Shown: positions 1-9,832 of the stretch, piece by piece | Numbering within the stretch: the first letter of the stretch is position 1 | Layout: each line of letters begins with the position of its first letter | Origin: Pararhizobium gei | GTDB lineage: Bacteria > Pseudomonadota > Alphaproteobacteria > Rhizobiales > Rhizobiaceae | Assembly (NCBI RefSeq): GCF_029223885.1 | Contig: NZ_CP119409.1 | Span: 3,250,001-3,314,000 of the forward strand | DNA length: 64,000 nt | Direction: 5' to 3' | The notes under the pieces: model-generated | Database searches by the model: none | What the model saw: the letters and a program-made list of their open reading frames with translations, nothing else | What the model was told of the DNA's origin: nothing | Program-made: the position numbers and the translations under genes

Positions 1-2318
1 ATGAGGCAGCCCTTCACACCCTGGTCGAAGGCTCAGTTCTCGCCGTCATCGTTGTGCTGCTTTTCCTGCGGAACTGGCGCGCCACCTTCATTGCCGCCGT
101 CGCCCTGCCGCTGTCCGCGATCCCGACATTCTGGGTGATGGACCTCATGGGCTTTTCGCTCAATCTCGTCAGCTTCCTCGCACTGACGCTGGCGACCGGT
201 ATTCTGGTCGATGATGCGATCGTCGAGATCGAAAACATCGCCCGTCACATCAAGATGGGGAAAACGCCCTACAGGGCCTCCCTTGATGCCGCCGACGAGA
301 TCGGCCTCGCGGTCATTGCGACAAGCTTCACCATTATTGCCGTCTTCGTCCCCGTTTCCTTCATGCCCGGCGTCGCGGGCCAGTACTTCATCCAATTCGG
401 CCTGACGGTTGCCTTCTCGGTATTCTTCTCATTGCTGGTGGCGCGCCTGATCACGCCCCTGATGGCCGCCTATCTCATGCGACCGGAAGACGGCGTGGAC
501 GATCATCACGACAATGACAGCCGTCTGATGAAAGCCTATACGCGGCTTGTCTCCGGCACGACGTCGAAATGGTACTTCCGCTATGCGACCTTGGTGGGAG
601 CGGTGCTGTTCCTTGTGGGTTCTCTCTATCTGATGTCGCAGGTACCGGGCAGCTTCATGCCGCCGGACGATTCCTCGCGCGTTGTTCTGTCGGTCGAGCT
701 GCCGCCGAACGCCACCCTGGAAGAAACCGGTGCGACCACGGCGCGGATCTATGACGCGGTCCGCGGCGTCGATGGCGTCGACAGCGTCTTCGTGCTCGGC
801 GGCGCTTCGCCCAAGGGCGATCTCGAACTGCGCCGCGCCACGGTGCGCATCATGCTCGATACGATCGACCATTCGCTTGTGAAGACCTTGGTCAACAAGG
901 GTCTCGGCGGCCTGCCCTTCATCGGGCAATATATGCCGAAGATGCACATGGATGGCCGCACACGGCCGCAATGGGATGTTGAAAAGGATATCTTTGCCCA
1001 GCTGCGCGGCATACCGGACGTTCGCATCACCAAGCTCAATGATCGTGGCGAGCGGGAACTGACCTTCAACTTCCTGTCCTCCAACGAAGACGACCTCAAC
1101 GAAGCGGTCGCCATCCTGGAAGGCAAGCTGCGCGCATCGCCGATCCTGGCGAATGTCAGCTCCGAAGGCGCCCTGCCGCGGCCGGAGCTTCAAATTCGCC
1201 CGCGCAAGGACGAAATCGCCCGCCTCGGCATTACGCCGCAGCAGATCTCGCAGACGATCCGCGTCGCAACCACGGGCGATGTCGATTCCGCGCTCACCAA
1301 GATCTCGCTCGACAATCGCCTGATTCCGATCCGGGTCCAGACCTCGCTCGATGTCCGGCGTGACCTTCAGGCCATCGGCGCGTTGAAGGTGAAAACCGCC
1401 TCTGGCGCCTTGGTGCCGCTGCGCAGTGTCGCCGATGTGAACTATTCCGAAGGCCCGAGCTCGATCCTGCGCAACGCACGCAACCGGGTGGCCGCAATCG
1501 GCTCGGACGTGCCGCAGGGGACTGCGCTCGACACCTCCACGGCGGAGTTCAAGCGCATTGTTTCGGAAACGCAGCTGCCATCGACGGTCCGCCTTGCCGA
1601 AAGCGGCGATGCGAAGATTCAAGCCGAGATGACGCAGAGCTTCGGCAATGCCATGCTGCTCGGTCTGATGATGGTTCTCGTCGTGCTGATCCTGCTCTTC
1701 AAGGACGTGATCCAGCCCTTTACCATCCTGTTCTCCCTGCCGCTCGCCATCGGCGGCGTCGCCGTCGCGCTGATCCTCACCCGCAATGCTTTCTCGATGC
1801 CGGTCATGATCGGCGTGCTGATGCTGATGGGCATCGTCACCAAGAACGCCATCCTGCTGGTGGACTTTGCCGTTGAAATGCGGCGTCACGGCATGGAGCG
1901 CGTGCAGGCCATGGTGGAGGCCGGACGCAAGCGCGCCCAGCCGATCATCATGACCTCCATCGCCATGTCGGCGGGCATGATTCCCTCGGCACTTGGCGTC
2001 GGCGAAGGCGGCTCGTTCCGCTCGCCCATGGCGATTGCCGTTATCGGCGGCATCATCGTCTCGACGGTGCTGTCGCTGGTGGTCGTTCCCGCCTTCTTCC
2101 TGATCATGGACGACCTGTCCCGCCTGCTCGGCTGGATGTTCGGCCGGCTCGTCGGCAAGAAGGATGAGGAACTGGAGGTTCTGGAAAACGAGAAGCTGAC
2201 GGAAATTGTCACCGAACAGTCCAGGACGATCGGCGAACTGCAGGAAAGGCTCGACCGCCTCGAAGGACCGAAACGGAGCGGCAAGGTGCTTCACCACCCG
2301 GCTCTTGCCGCGGAATAG
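1..2318 (+). CDS. RND efflux transporter permease, HAE1/AcrB type (5' end outside window)
   Basis: Inner-membrane pump subunit that exports hydrophobic compounds using the proton gradient, normally with a periplasmic adaptor and an outer-membrane channel. The frame is already open at base 3 and reads residues of the AcrB-type helix before the usual LRNWRATF segment, so the N-terminal part lies upstream of the window. Visible family marks are the first helix block (IAAVALPLSAIPTF), the GILVDDAIVEIENI motif carrying the conserved aspartates of TM4, two porter-domain stretches, and a second helix block with GIVTKNAILLVDF and the GEGGSFRSPMA loop. The C-terminus adds a charged, coiled-coil-like tail (ENEKLTEIVTEQSRTIGELQ) not needed for pump function. 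The substrate cannot be told from sequence. Confidence 0.93.
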   Translation, partial: EAALHTLVEGSVLAVIVVLLFLRNWRATFIAAVALPLSAIPTFWVMDLMGFSLNLVSFLALTLATGILVDDAIVEIENIARHIKMGKTPYRASLDAADEIGLAVIATSFTIIAVFVPVSFMPGVAGQYFIQFGLTVAFSVFFSLLVARLITPLMAAYLMRPEDGVDDHHDNDSRLMKAYTRLVSGTTSKWYFRYATLVGAVLFLVGSLYLMSQVPGSFMPPDDSSRVVLSVELPPNATLEETGATTARIYDAVRGVDGVDSVFVLGGASPKGDLELRRATVRIMLDTIDHSLVKTLVNKGLGGLPFIGQYMPKMHMDGRTRPQWDVEKDIFAQLRGIPDVRITKLNDRGERELTFNFLSSNEDDLNEAVAILEGKLRASPILANVSSEGALPRPELQIRPRKDEIARLGITPQQISQTIRVATTGDVDSALTKISLDNRLIPIRVQTSLDVRRDLQAIGALKVKTASGALVPLRSVADVNYSEGPSSILRNARNRVAAIGSDVPQGTALDTSTAEFKRIVSETQLPSTVRLAESGDAKIQAEMTQSFGNAMLLGLMMVLVVLILLFKDVIQPFTILFSLPLAIGGVAVALILTRNAFSMPVMIGVLMLMGIVTKNAILLVDFAVEMRRHGMERVQAMVEAGRKRAQPIIMTSIAMSAGMIPSALGVGEGGSFRSPMAIAVIGGIIVSTVLSLVVVPAFFLIMDDLSRLLGWMFGRLVGKKDEELEVLENEKLTEIVTEQSRTIGELQERLDRLEGPKRSGKVLHHPALAAE

Positions 2319-2334
2319 AGGATTCAGACACAGT

Positions 2335-2373
2335 AATGAAGGCTTGCCGGTGGGCAACCGGCAAGCCTTCATT
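2335..2373. terminator. Bidirectional rho-independent terminator between RND pump and ureG
   Basis: A perfect 17-bp inverted repeat (2335-2351 and 2357-2373) with a 5-nt loop lies between the convergent ends of the efflux gene and ureG. It is AT-rich at the outer ends on both strands, as expected for a terminator that serves both directions. Confidence 0.85.
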
Positions 2374-2384
2374 CATCGTCAACT

Positions 2385-2996
2385 TCAGAGACCGCCCTCG
2401 ACCCTCAGAAAATCAACGATCCGGTCGATCCCGTCGCCGCGCTTCATATCCGTAAAGACGAAGGGTTTTTCGGACCGCATGCGATTGGCGTCCCGCTCCA
2501 TCACGCCGAGGTCTGCGCCGACATAGGGGGCGAGATCCTTCTTGTTGATGACCAGGAGATCCGAGCGGGTAATGCCCGGTCCGCCCTTACGCGGAATTTC
2601 CTCGCCCTGGCAGACGGAGATTACATAGAGGGTGATGTCGGCAAGGTCCGGCGAAAAAGTCGCGGCGAGGTTATCGCCGCCGGATTCAATGAAAACCACA
2701 TCTAGATCCGGAATCCGGCGATTGAGATCGGCAATGGCCTGAAGATTGATGGTCGCGTCCTCGCGGATCGCGGTGTGCGGGCAGCCACCCGTCTCGACGC
2801 CGACGATCCGGTCGGACGGCAGTGCCTGCATCCGCACCAGCGCCTCGGCGTCCTCCTTGGTGTAGATATCATTGGTCACCACGGCGATGGAATAGGTATC
2901 GCGCATGGCCTTGCAGAGCTTGTCGGTCAAGGCAGTCTTGCCGGAACCGACCGGGCCACCGATACCGACGCGAAGGGGACCATTGGTTGATTTCAT
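2385..2996 (-). CDS. ureG: Urease accessory GTPase UreG
   Basis: SIMIBI-class GTPase that couples GTP hydrolysis to nickel insertion into apo-urease, in complex with UreD, UreF and UreE. The 203-aa length is typical. The P-loop GGPVGSGKT is at residues 13-21, the nickel-binding CPH motif at 72-74, the ESGGDN motif at about 104-109, and the guanine-specificity NKKD at 151-154. It is the last gene of the minus-strand urease cluster, 32 bases after ureF, and is followed by the terminator at 2335-2373. Confidence 0.97.
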   Translation of the reverse strand: MKSTNGPLRVGIGGPVGSGKTALTDKLCKAMRDTYSIAVVTNDIYTKEDAEALVRMQALPSDRIVGVETGGCPHTAIREDATINLQAIADLNRRIPDLDVVFIESGGDNLAATFSPDLADITLYVISVCQGEEIPRKGGPGITRSDLLVINKKDLAPYVGADLGVMERDANRMRSEKPFVFTDMKRGDGIDRIVDFLRVEGGL

Positions 2997-3028
2997 CGCT
3001 GTTTTCCTTTCAGCACGCAGGTCATCGA

Positions 3029-3718
3029 TCAGGACCGGAAGAGCCGCGAATGCAGGGTTTCATGGCGGAGAGCCGAAATATCGGCAAGAATGGATGCAGA
3101 CCCCAGATCGTCCAGTGTGCTTGAGGCAGCTCTCGCAGCACTATCGGCGATGGACGGCTCCAGGGCGGCAAGCACGGCGACACCGTCCTTCTGGCCCGTG
3201 ACGCCGCAGCGAATTGCCACCGACACGAGATTGGACACGGTTGCATGCAGATAGGCGGCCAAGGCAGGTTCGAGCCTGGTGCTGCACAGGCCGGCGACCG
3301 CACCCACAGCCACCGGATAGGCAACGGCACCGGCCAGGCCGGCATGAGGGATCGTCATCCAGGGCATAGCTGCGGTGAGAAAAGCCTCCCCCTGGAGCGT
3401 CGTTTCCCTATGGCGCTCATAGGAGCCAGCCATGGCTTCCGCCAGTTCCCTTACGCCCTCAAGTCTTTCTGCATTCCCGTGAAACCGGTAGCTTTCGGCA
3501 AGAAGCACAGCGTCGTTCCAGCCGGACCCATGGACGATCAGCACCCGCAGCCACGCCGTAAGCCCGGGCGCATCCCTGATAAGGCCATCGTGAACGGCCT
3601 GCTCGATCCCGCCCGAATAGGAAAAGGCGCCGATGGGAAACGCCGGCGACAGCCATGTCACCAGCCTCAGAAGCGCCGTCGTCTCAGCGTGATCACCCAT
3701 GGGCGTGGTGATGGCCAT
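3029..3718 (-). CDS. ureF: Urease accessory protein UreF
   Basis: All-helical chaperone that bridges UreD and UreG in the urease activation complex and acts on UreG GTPase. The start of the family fold is clear: [22 protein letters not shown], followed by the GWND and YERHRE-like segments typical of UreF. The start at 3718 (MAITTPMG) is chosen because an AGGCGG-like ribosome site precedes it; an ATG at 3733 opens the same frame and another is at 3700. With the 3718 start it overlaps the end of ureE by about 26 bases, which suggests translational coupling. Confidence 0.93.
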   Translation of the reverse strand: MAITTPMGDHAETTALLRLVTWLSPAFPIGAFSYSGGIEQAVHDGLIRDAPGLTAWLRVLIVHGSGWNDAVLLAESYRFHGNAERLEGVRELAEAMAGSYERHRETTLQGEAFLTAAMPWMTIPHAGLAGAVAYPVAVGAVAGLCSTRLEPALAAYLHATVSNLVSVAIRCGVTGQKDGVAVLAALEPSIADSAARAASSTLDDLGSASILADISALRHETLHSRLFRS

Positions 3719-4160
3719 GTCCGCCTGCGCCATGATAAGCGCCGCGCATCGGCTGGAATGGCTCTTTCACCTCAGAAACCGCCGCACCCAGCCCCTCAAG
3801 CATCGCCTTGATGACCGGATCGCGCAGGATGAAGATCCTGTCCTCCCGGATTTCGGCCGGCAGATGCCGGTTGCCGAGATGCCAGGCCAGTTCGATCAGA
3901 TGCAGCGGGTCTTTTGCGCGGATATCGTAGAGAGGCTCCTCGACCGCACCGATTCGGACATACTCACCTGTATCCAGGACGAGCAGATCGCCATCGGCAA
4001 GCATTACCGGTTCTTTCAGATCGAGCATCACCACATCGTCATTGTCGAGATGCAGCAGCTTGCGGCGCAGGTGACGCTGGTCGTGCGGCAGGGCCAGCCT
4101 GTGCAACACCGCCCTGTCAGTCGGGCCGGGCGACAGGATTTCGGTCGAACGATAGGGCAT
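3693..4160 (-). CDS. ureE: Urease accessory nickel metallochaperone UreE
   Basis: Dimeric Ni-binding chaperone that delivers nickel to UreG. About 155 aa from the ATG at 4160, which has an AAAGG site 8 bases upstream; the open frame continues 8 codons further up to a TTG. The N-terminal peptide-binding domain ([16 protein letters not shown]) is followed by the metal-binding domain with [17 protein letters not shown]. The C-terminus has a His-rich nickel tail of the HGHHHAHG type. It begins after the peroxiredoxin terminator, so ureEFG probably has its own promoter or depends on read-through. Confidence 0.95.
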   Translation of the reverse strand: MPYRSTEILSPGPTDRAVLHRLALPHDQRHLRRKLLHLDNDDVVMLDLKEPVMLADGDLLVLDTGEYVRIGAVEEPLYDIRAKDPLHLIELAWHLGNRHLPAEIREDRIFILRDPVIKAMLEGLGAAVSEVKEPFQPMRGAYHGAGGHGHHHAHG

Positions 4161-4203
4161 TCGGCAAACCTTTCGATGGATCAACCCACTGTAACCATAA
4201 AAA

Positions 4204-4240
4204 AATCCGGCGCCAGACCAAAGAGGTCCGGCACCGGATT
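4204..4240 (-). terminator. Rho-independent terminator after the peroxiredoxin gene
   Basis: On the minus strand an 11-bp stem with one mismatch (4204-4214 / 4230-4240) has an inner GACC/GGTC extension and is followed at once by a run of six T residues. It lies just below the peroxiredoxin stop codon and would separate that transcript from ureEFG. Confidence 0.82.
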
Positions 4241-4262
4241 CACATCATGCAAACAGCATTGC

Positions 4263-4805
4263 TCAAGCAGCGATTTTTTCAGATTTCAGCGCGCTGAGAA
4301 TGTTCTGCGGCGAGGACACACTATAGGGATCGCTGTCGCAATTGTCCGAATAACCTTCTTCTTCGAACCACTGTTCGACGGCGCCATTGTTGATGATGGC
4401 AGCATAGCGCCAGGAGCGCATGCCGAAGCCGAGATTATCCTTGGCAACGAGCATGCCCATCTTACGGGTGAACTCGCCGGAACCATCGGGGATCAGCTTG
4501 ACGTTCTGAAGGTTCTGCGACTTGCCCCAGGCATTCATGACGAAGGCGTCGTTGACCGAGATGCAATAGATGGCGTCGATGCCTTCCGCACGGAATTCAC
4601 CAGCCAGCTTTTCGAAATCGGGAAGCTGGAAAGTCGAGCAGGTCGGCGTAAAGGCGCCGGGAAGCGAAAACAGAATGACGCGCTTGCCGCCGAAATAATC
4701 CTCGGATGTTACATCCTGCCAGCGATACGGATTGGGGCCGCCGACGGCTTCATCGCGAACGCGGGTACGGAAAGTTACGGACGGCACTCTTCTGCCAACG
4801 ATCAT
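4263..4805 (-). CDS. Peroxiredoxin (Prx5-like, AhpC/TSA fold)
   Basis: Thiol peroxidase that reduces hydrogen peroxide and alkyl hydroperoxides. About 180 aa with the thioredoxin-like fold. The peroxidatic cysteine sits in LPGAFTPTCS, the hallmark of the Prx5 / hybrid peroxiredoxin group, and the SVNDAFVMNAW segment is also typical. The ATG at 4805 is chosen because AAGGAG lies 6 bases upstream; in-frame ATGs further up lack spacing. It sits inside the urease cluster between DUF2459 and ureE, but has its own terminator and a 160-base upstream gap, so it is probably an independent unit. Confidence 0.92.
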   Translation of the reverse strand: MIVGRRVPSVTFRTRVRDEAVGGPNPYRWQDVTSEDYFGGKRVILFSLPGAFTPTCSTFQLPDFEKLAGEFRAEGIDAIYCISVNDAFVMNAWGKSQNLQNVKLIPDGSGEFTRKMGMLVAKDNLGFGMRSWRYAAIINNGAVEQWFEEEGYSDNCDSDPYSVSSPQNILSALKSEKIAA

Positions 4806-4968
4806 GGTCATCTCCTTGAGAAACGAACTTCCGGCGCGGCAGGCTTGGGAGGAACCCGGCGCGAAGCTCAAGAAATCTTTCTACAATAAACCCTGCTGCA
4901 GTGCAGCACTCGAGAGGACAAAAACAGCTGTCGCATGGCTGCCCTGCGGTCTGCGCATGGCACGGGCT

Positions 4969-5658
4969 TCATCCGTTGTGAAGCGCCAGCGATGCCCGCA
5001 GCGAGGAAGGCACCGGGTTCCACCAGCCGGTGCTTAGCCCTGCCTCGCGCAAGCCCGCAGCCGTCCAGGTATTGCAGCCAAGCGCGGCGCTAAACCAGCC
5101 ATTGGCCTCGAAAAAGCGGTCGTTCGTGCCATAGCCGGCACCTGCGATGGCTCTAATTCCACCACCCTCGACCGAGAAACTCGCTTCGATAAAAGACAAC
5201 AGCTTCTCATAGCCGTCATCCGACACAACGAAGGCTGTCACATGTTCGGAAGGCTGGACGATCTCGCGGGCGATATCCGCGTGAATGACGGCGCGATCCA
5301 GCGTCAGACCCTTCAGGAGTGGACCCGGTTTCAGCTCGGCCCATGTCGGCGTCTCCATATAAAAGGCCCGCCCGCCCCAGCCGAAGACCAGCCACCGTGC
5401 GTCAGGATGCGCGACCGGCATCCCGCTTTCGCCAAGAAACGGAAAGCGGGCCAGCGTTTCGGCGTCGATCGGAATGGCAATATCCGTATGGATCGGGTTC
5501 GACAGAACGAGAATACGCCGTGTCGCCGCTTCCGTCCGCACGCTCTCGGCAGACGGCAGAAACGGGCGCGGCAAGACGGTGCCGAGCGCAAAGATCAGGG
5601 CCAGGACCGCAGCAATTGCGGCGAACCAGCGCATGATGCGTTTCAGGCGAGCAAACAC
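4969..5658 (-). CDS. DUF2459 / TIGR02117 family protein (urease-region conserved protein)
   Basis: Function unknown. The family was defined by its frequent presence in alphaproteobacterial urease regions. 229 aa with one N-terminal membrane anchor (about residues 8-30, WFAAIAAVLALIFALGTVL) and a periplasmic globular part. Family-like stretches are SNPIHTDIAIPI, FGWGGRAFYMETPTW and LGCNTWTAAGLREAGL, the last carrying a conserved Cys and preceding Trp-rich C-terminal residues. It starts 13 bases after ureC, so it is co-transcribed with urease. A role in urease export or assembly is not supported by anything visible. Confidence 0.85.
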   Translation of the reverse strand: MFARLKRIMRWFAAIAAVLALIFALGTVLPRPFLPSAESVRTEAATRRILVLSNPIHTDIAIPIDAETLARFPFLGESGMPVAHPDARWLVFGWGGRAFYMETPTWAELKPGPLLKGLTLDRAVIHADIAREIVQPSEHVTAFVVSDDGYEKLLSFIEASFSVEGGGIRAIAGAGYGTNDRFFEANGWFSAALGCNTWTAAGLREAGLSTGWWNPVPSSLRASLALHNG

Positions 5659-5671
5659 AGCCTGTCGCGAA

Positions 5672-7381
5672 CTAGAACAGGAAATAGCGCTGCGCCATCG
5701 GCAGCACGGTCGCCGGTTCGCAGGTCAGCAATTCTCCATCGGCGCGCACTTCATACGTCTCCGGATCCACCTCCATATGCGGCGTGAGGTCGTTGTGGAC
5801 CATCGAATGCTTGCCGATACCCCCACGAGTATTCTGCACCGCCACCAGATCCTTGGCGACACCAAGCCGCGCCTTCAGCCCTGCATCGAGCGAAGCCTGC
5901 GACACGAAGGTGACCGAGGAATTCGTCCGGTTCTTGCCATAGGCGCCGAACATCAGGCGGTAATGCACCGGCTGCGGTGTGGGGATCGAGGCATTGGGGT
6001 CGCCCATCGGCGCCGCCGCAATCGAGCCGCCGAGCAGCACCAGTTCCGGCTTGACGCCGAAAAAGGCCGGGTTCCAGAGGACGAGATCGGCACGCTTTCC
6101 GACTTCGACCGAGCCGACCTGATGGCTGACGCCATGGGCGATGGCGGGGTTGATCGTATATTTTGCAATATACCGCTTCACCCGGAAATTGTCGTTCTCG
6201 CCGGTCTCCTGGGCCAGGCGACCGCGCTGGCGTTTCATCTTGTCCGCCGTCTGCCAGGTACGGATCGCCACTTCGCCGACGCGGCCCATCGCCTGACTGT
6301 CGGAAGAAATGATCGAGAAGGCGCCGATATCGTGCAGGATATCCTCGGCCGCGATCGTCTCCTTGCGGATGCGGCTTTCTGCAAAGGCGATGTCTTCCGG
6401 AATGGAGGGCGACAAATGATGGCAGACCATCAGCATGTCGAGATGTTCGGCCAGCGTGTTTTTGGTATAGGGCCGCGTCGGATTGGTGGACGAGGGAATG
6501 ACGTTCGGCTGGCCGCAGATCTTGATGATATCTGGCGCGTGGCCGCCGCCTGCCCCTTCCGTGTGGAAGGCGTGTATGGTGCGCCCCTTGATGGCGGCGA
6601 TCGTATCCTCGACGAAGCCGCTTTCGTTCAGCGTATCGGTGTGGATCATCACCTGCACGTCATATTCGTCGGCCACCGAGAGGCAGCAATCGATCGCCGC
6701 CGGGGTCGTGCCCCAGTCCTCGTGTAGTTTCAGCGAACTTGCACCCGACATGACCATCTCGACAATTCCGGCCGGCAGCGACGCATTGCCTTTTCCCGCG
6801 AGCGCCAGGTTCATCGGAAAGGCATCGAAACTCTCGATCATCCGTTCGATATGCCAGGCACCGGTGCAGGTCGTGGCGAGCGTCCCGTGCGCCGGTCCGG
6901 AGCCGCCGCCGAGCATGGTGGTGATGCCGCTCATCAGCGCTTCCTCGATCTGCTGCGGGCAGATGAAGTGGATATGGCTGTCCATGCCGCCCGCGGTAAC
7001 GATCTTGCCCTCGCCGGCAATGGCCTCAGTCGAGGGGCCGACGATGATCGTGACGCCCGGCTGCGTGTCCGGATTGCCGGCCTTGCCGATGCCGACGATG
7101 CGGCCGTTTTTCAACCCGATATCGGCTTTGACAATTCCCGTATGATCGACGATCAGGGCATTGGTGATAACAGTATCGACGGCCCCGTCGGCGCGCGTCA
7201 CCTGGCTCTGCCCCATACCGTCGCGAATGACCTTGCCGCCGCCGAACTTCACCTCTTCGCCATAGATGGTGAAGTCCTTCTCCACCTCGATGAACAGTTC
7301 CGTATCCGCCAGCCGGACCTTGTCGCCCGTGGTGGGGCCGAACATATTGGCATAGGCCGCGCGCGACATTTTGTAGGACAT
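5672..7381 (-). CDS. ureC: Urease subunit alpha UreC
   Basis: Catalytic subunit that hydrolyses urea to ammonia and carbamate at a dinuclear nickel centre. 569 aa, normal length. Ni ligands and active-site residues are all present: the HIH motif at 136-138, the carbamylated lysine in LKLHEDWG at about 218 with the following His at about 220, His in [10 protein letters not shown] at about 247, His in [14 protein letters not shown] at about 273, the flap cysteine and histidines in [12 protein letters not shown] at about 320-322, and Asp in SSDSQAMGR at about 361. It follows the GT29-like gene by 5 bases. Confidence 0.98.
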   Translation of the reverse strand: MSYKMSRAAYANMFGPTTGDKVRLADTELFIEVEKDFTIYGEEVKFGGGKVIRDGMGQSQVTRADGAVDTVITNALIVDHTGIVKADIGLKNGRIVGIGKAGNPDTQPGVTIIVGPSTEAIAGEGKIVTAGGMDSHIHFICPQQIEEALMSGITTMLGGGSGPAHGTLATTCTGAWHIERMIESFDAFPMNLALAGKGNASLPAGIVEMVMSGASSLKLHEDWGTTPAAIDCCLSVADEYDVQVMIHTDTLNESGFVEDTIAAIKGRTIHAFHTEGAGGGHAPDIIKICGQPNVIPSSTNPTRPYTKNTLAEHLDMLMVCHHLSPSIPEDIAFAESRIRKETIAAEDILHDIGAFSIISSDSQAMGRVGEVAIRTWQTADKMKRQRGRLAQETGENDNFRVKRYIAKYTINPAIAHGVSHQVGSVEVGKRADLVLWNPAFFGVKPELVLLGGSIAAAPMGDPNASIPTPQPVHYRLMFGAYGKNRTNSSVTFVSQASLDAGLKARLGVAKDLVAVQNTRGGIGKHSMVHNDLTPHMEVDPETYEVRADGELLTCEPATVLPMAQRYFLF

Positions 7382-7386
7382 GGGTC

Positions 7387-8037
7387 TTAGGCTCCCTGAG
7401 CAATGGCGGGTAAGAAATTATCATCGAAACGCGAAAGCCGTGCTGTTGCAACCAGCGCATCGACATAGCGGCGTTCTGCTGCAAACGGATGCCCGGCCCA
7501 GCCGGCGTGACCGAAACCAGAAAGTACCACCCGATCACCACGCAGGCGGACGTTTGCCAGCACCTCGGCAATCACGATCAGGCCGCTGCTCGGCACGACA
7601 TAGCGGCGGGCATGGAACGGTTTCAAACCTGTATCGACGCTGTCATGCACAGAGCCCGGAATGACGCGGAAGGAGCGGCCGGTCGCCTTGGCGAAAGCAC
7701 GAAAGCCATCTGTATAGTCGTCGCAGAGATCGTTGAGATCCGGGTGGTGTCTCTCGATATCAGGCCGCAATGCCTGCAGTTTTTCGGCTGACCTGACACA
7801 CCAGATGGCGCCTGCCTGTCGCACGGCAGCGCTTGTTTTCCACGCGCCGCCGCCAAGCATGGCTAATGCCGGACGCCCGGTATTGCAGACGGCGACGATA
7901 TCGGTTTTCACGCCCCCTGCGCCGCAGGACCGGCAGTCGTTGAAGCGGATGACCATATCGGCAGCATCAATGACAGCAGCAGCGCCATCGGCAACCGGCC
8001 CGTTTCCGACGATCATGATGGTCCGGCCTGCTGTCAC
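7387..8037 (-). CDS. Urease operon accessory protein, GT29 (sialyltransferase)-like
   Basis: About 216 aa, sitting between ureB and ureC and co-transcribed with them. Rhizobial genomes carry relatives named only 'urease operon accessory protein'. The N-terminus reads [11 protein letters not shown], then [13 protein letters not shown], which resembles the sialyl-motif L of glycosyltransferase family 29 (nucleotide-binding VGN...ID..D.VIR.N). The C-terminal half has a [15 protein letters not shown] segment that resembles the second sialyl motif and an FGHAGW stretch. The open frame extends up to 8262 but overlaps ureB there. The GTG at 8037 is chosen because GGAG lies 5 bases upstream; an ATG at 8016 is the alternative. 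No signal peptide is seen. Enzyme activity is inference from motif resemblance. Confidence 0.75.
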   Translation of the reverse strand: MTAGRTIMIVGNGPVADGAAAVIDAADMVIRFNDCRSCGAGGVKTDIVAVCNTGRPALAMLGGGAWKTSAAVRQAGAIWCVRSAEKLQALRPDIERHHPDLNDLCDDYTDGFRAFAKATGRSFRVIPGSVHDSVDTGLKPFHARRYVVPSSGLIVIAEVLANVRLRGDRVVLSGFGHAGWAGHPFAAERRYVDALVATARLSRFDDNFLPAIAQGA

Positions 8038-8080
8038 GTGTGCTCCATCTCCGGACGCTGGACCTGCACAGGCCACAGAC

Positions 8081-8386
8081 TCATAACTTGCCCATGACCT
8101 GCTGCCGGAAGCCGTAGACTTCGCGCTTGCCGGAAAAGGGGATGAGCGTGACGTTGCGCATCTGTCCGGGCTCAAAGCGCACGGCGGTTCCCGCCGGGAT
8201 ATCCAGCCGCCTGCCATGCGCCAGGCTGCGGTCGAAGGAAAGACCAGCATTGGTTTCGGCAAAATGATAATGGCTGCCCACCTGGATCGGCCGGTCGCCG
8301 GTGTTCGACACCTGCAACGTTACCGTTTCCAAGCCCGCGTTCAGTTCGATCTCGCCGCTGTCGGCAATGATTTCACCGGGAATCAT
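8081..8386 (-). CDS. ureB: Urease subunit beta UreB
   Basis: Small structural urease subunit of 101 aa that packs against UreC. The start MIPGEII and the stretches [12 protein letters not shown] and [15 protein letters not shown] are diagnostic. The ATG at 8386 is preferred, with AGGAGA upstream; a TTG two codons earlier is also open. It is the third classical urease gene in the order ureA, (DUF1272), ureB, (GT29-like), ureC. Confidence 0.97.
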   Translation of the reverse strand: MIPGEIIADSGEIELNAGLETVTLQVSNTGDRPIQVGSHYHFAETNAGLSFDRSLAHGRRLDIPAGTAVRFEPGQMRNVTLIPFSGKREVYGFRQQVMGKL

Positions 8387-8402
8387 ACTCAATCTCTCCT
8401 GT

Positions 8403-8657
8403 TCAGGCAGCCTTGATCGGTGCGCAGCCGTCCGCCTTTAAGACACGCTCCGTGGATGCTGGAAATTTGCCAAGCTTCGCCGCGGGCCGTACGGGCCGGC
8501 GAACGAGTTCGCCGCCGCAATTGGGGCATTTCCCGTGAAGAACCTCCGATGCACAATGCGTGCAGAAGGTGCATTCGAAACTGCAGATCATTGCCTCGCG
8601 CGTGCCGGGCGGCAGGTCCTTGTTGCAGCACTCGCAGTTTGGTCTCAATTGCAGCAC
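8403..8657 (-). CDS. DUF1272 zinc-ribbon-like protein
   Basis: 84-aa cysteine-rich protein of unknown function. Eight cysteines lie in the first half: CECC near residue 8, [11 protein letters not shown], and CPNCGG. This pattern fits one or two structural zinc sites. It starts with GTG at 8657, preceded by an AGGG-type site, and lies between ureA and ureB with short gaps (10 and 16 bases). Its place in the operon suggests co-expression with urease but does not prove a urease role. Confidence 0.85.
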   Translation of the reverse strand: MLQLRPNCECCNKDLPPGTREAMICSFECTFCTHCASEVLHGKCPNCGGELVRRPVRPAAKLGKFPASTERVLKADGCAPIKAA

Positions 8658-8667
8658 GGTGCACCCT

Positions 8668-8970
8668 TCAGCGAATGGGTTCGTGGACAGTCACCAGCTT
8701 GGTGCCGTCCGGAAACGTCGCTTCGATCTGGATGTCGTGGATCATCTCGGGAATACCCTCCATGACCTGATCGCGGGTGATGACATGCGCTCCCGCTTCC
8801 ATCAGCTCGGCCACCGAACGTCCGTCGCGCGCGCCTTCGACCACATAGTCGCTGATCAAGGCGATTGCCTCGGGATGGTTGAGCTTCACCCCGCGCTCCA
8901 GACGCCGGCGTGCTACGATGGCCGCCATGGAGATCAACAACTTGTCTTTTTCACGGGGAGTGAGGTTCAT
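8668..8970 (-). CDS. ureA: Urease subunit gamma UreA
   Basis: 100-aa urease subunit. The start [12 protein letters not shown] and the segments [20 protein letters not shown] and VTVHEPIR are those of UreA. The open frame runs further up to 9120, but the ATG at 8970 gives the canonical N-terminus and leaves a 23-base gap after ureD. Confidence 0.97.
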   Translation of the reverse strand: MNLTPREKDKLLISMAAIVARRRLERGVKLNHPEAIALISDYVVEGARDGRSVAELMEAGAHVITRDQVMEGIPEMIHDIQIEATFPDGTKLVTVHEPIR

Positions 8971-8993
8971 AGAGCCACCAGATTTCGCATCGA

Positions 8994-9821
8994 TTACAGG
9001 TTCCAGACTTTCGGCACAGAGGCGTCCTTGCGCAAGCACGAAATCATCGGAATGATGATTTTTCTCAAGGCATACCCATCGGCCGCCGCGACACGGGATA
9101 TCAGCTTGTCGTGTCCGCACACATGAAGCCGGCTTACGCCGCCCCCGGCGCCAACAATGGCTCGCAGTGCGTCCAGGTAGAGCTCGCAGCCCGCCCCCGT
9201 GTAGAACAGAGTCGCGAAGGCGACCTGCTCCCCAAGCACGGCATTTTCAGCCACGAGCGCCGCGACGTCTCCCGAAAACCTCAGGTTTTCCGCATGAAAC
9301 AGCCTACCCTCCTTTCGGATGCGCCAGCGATCCTCGAACAGACCCGTGCGCATCGCCTCACCCATGGCCTTGCGTCCCATAAGGACGGCTTCCACGGCCA
9401 GGAATTCGCCGCCGTCCGCAATATCGACTTCAAGCCGGCGCGACAGGGAGGCACGGTCGAACAGGATCGTCTCCTGCGGCAGCCAATGAACCGTCGCCCC
9501 GGTCCCCACGGTAATCGCCGTGTCGACGGTCGCCGTGCCGGCGCTTGCCTTGTAGATTTTCTCGCAGGCCTGCGTTGTCAGCGTCAGGTGCGTCCCCTCG
9601 CCCGCCGAAAATTCCCACTCCAGATGATCGCCGCCGGTCAGCCCGCCCGAACTGTTGATCAGCACCGCTTCCATCGTTGCATCGAACGTATCGGGCAGGC
9701 GGATCTTGGCGCATCCTTCCTGATAGAATTCCGAAAGCCGCGTGCGCCCGGCAAAAGGCTTTGCCACGAGCCGCCCCTTGCCCCATGCCCTTTGCGGAGC
9801 GATTGCCGCAGCTTCAGCCAT
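8994..9821 (-). CDS. ureD: Urease accessory protein UreD
   Basis: 275-aa scaffold protein that binds apo-urease first and recruits UreF and UreG for nickel loading; it contains an internal tunnel for Ni in known structures. Family motifs seen are [41 protein letters not shown] and [12 protein letters not shown]. It starts 11 bases after urtE, which links the urea transporter and urease into one transcript. Confidence 0.95.
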   Translation of the reverse strand: MAEAAAIAPQRAWGKGRLVAKPFAGRTRLSEFYQEGCAKIRLPDTFDATMEAVLINSSGGLTGGDHLEWEFSAGEGTHLTLTTQACEKIYKASAGTATVDTAITVGTGATVHWLPQETILFDRASLSRRLEVDIADGGEFLAVEAVLMGRKAMGEAMRTGLFEDRWRIRKEGRLFHAENLRFSGDVAALVAENAVLGEQVAFATLFYTGAGCELYLDALRAIVGAGGGVSRLHVCGHDKLISRVAAADGYALRKIIIPMISCLRKDASVPKVWNL

Positions 9822-9832
9822 AAAATCCGCCG

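Noticed and set aside
429..2372. Long open frame (647 codons) opposite the RND pump
   Set aside because: Its translation is rich in His, Arg, Asp and Gln without any family motif; it mirrors third-position GC bias of the efflux gene.
8038..8262. N-terminal extension of the GT29-like protein
   Set aside because: The frame stays open across the ureB region but the translation there is Ser/Arg/Pro-rich shadow sequence; GTG at 8037 with a ribosome site is a better start.
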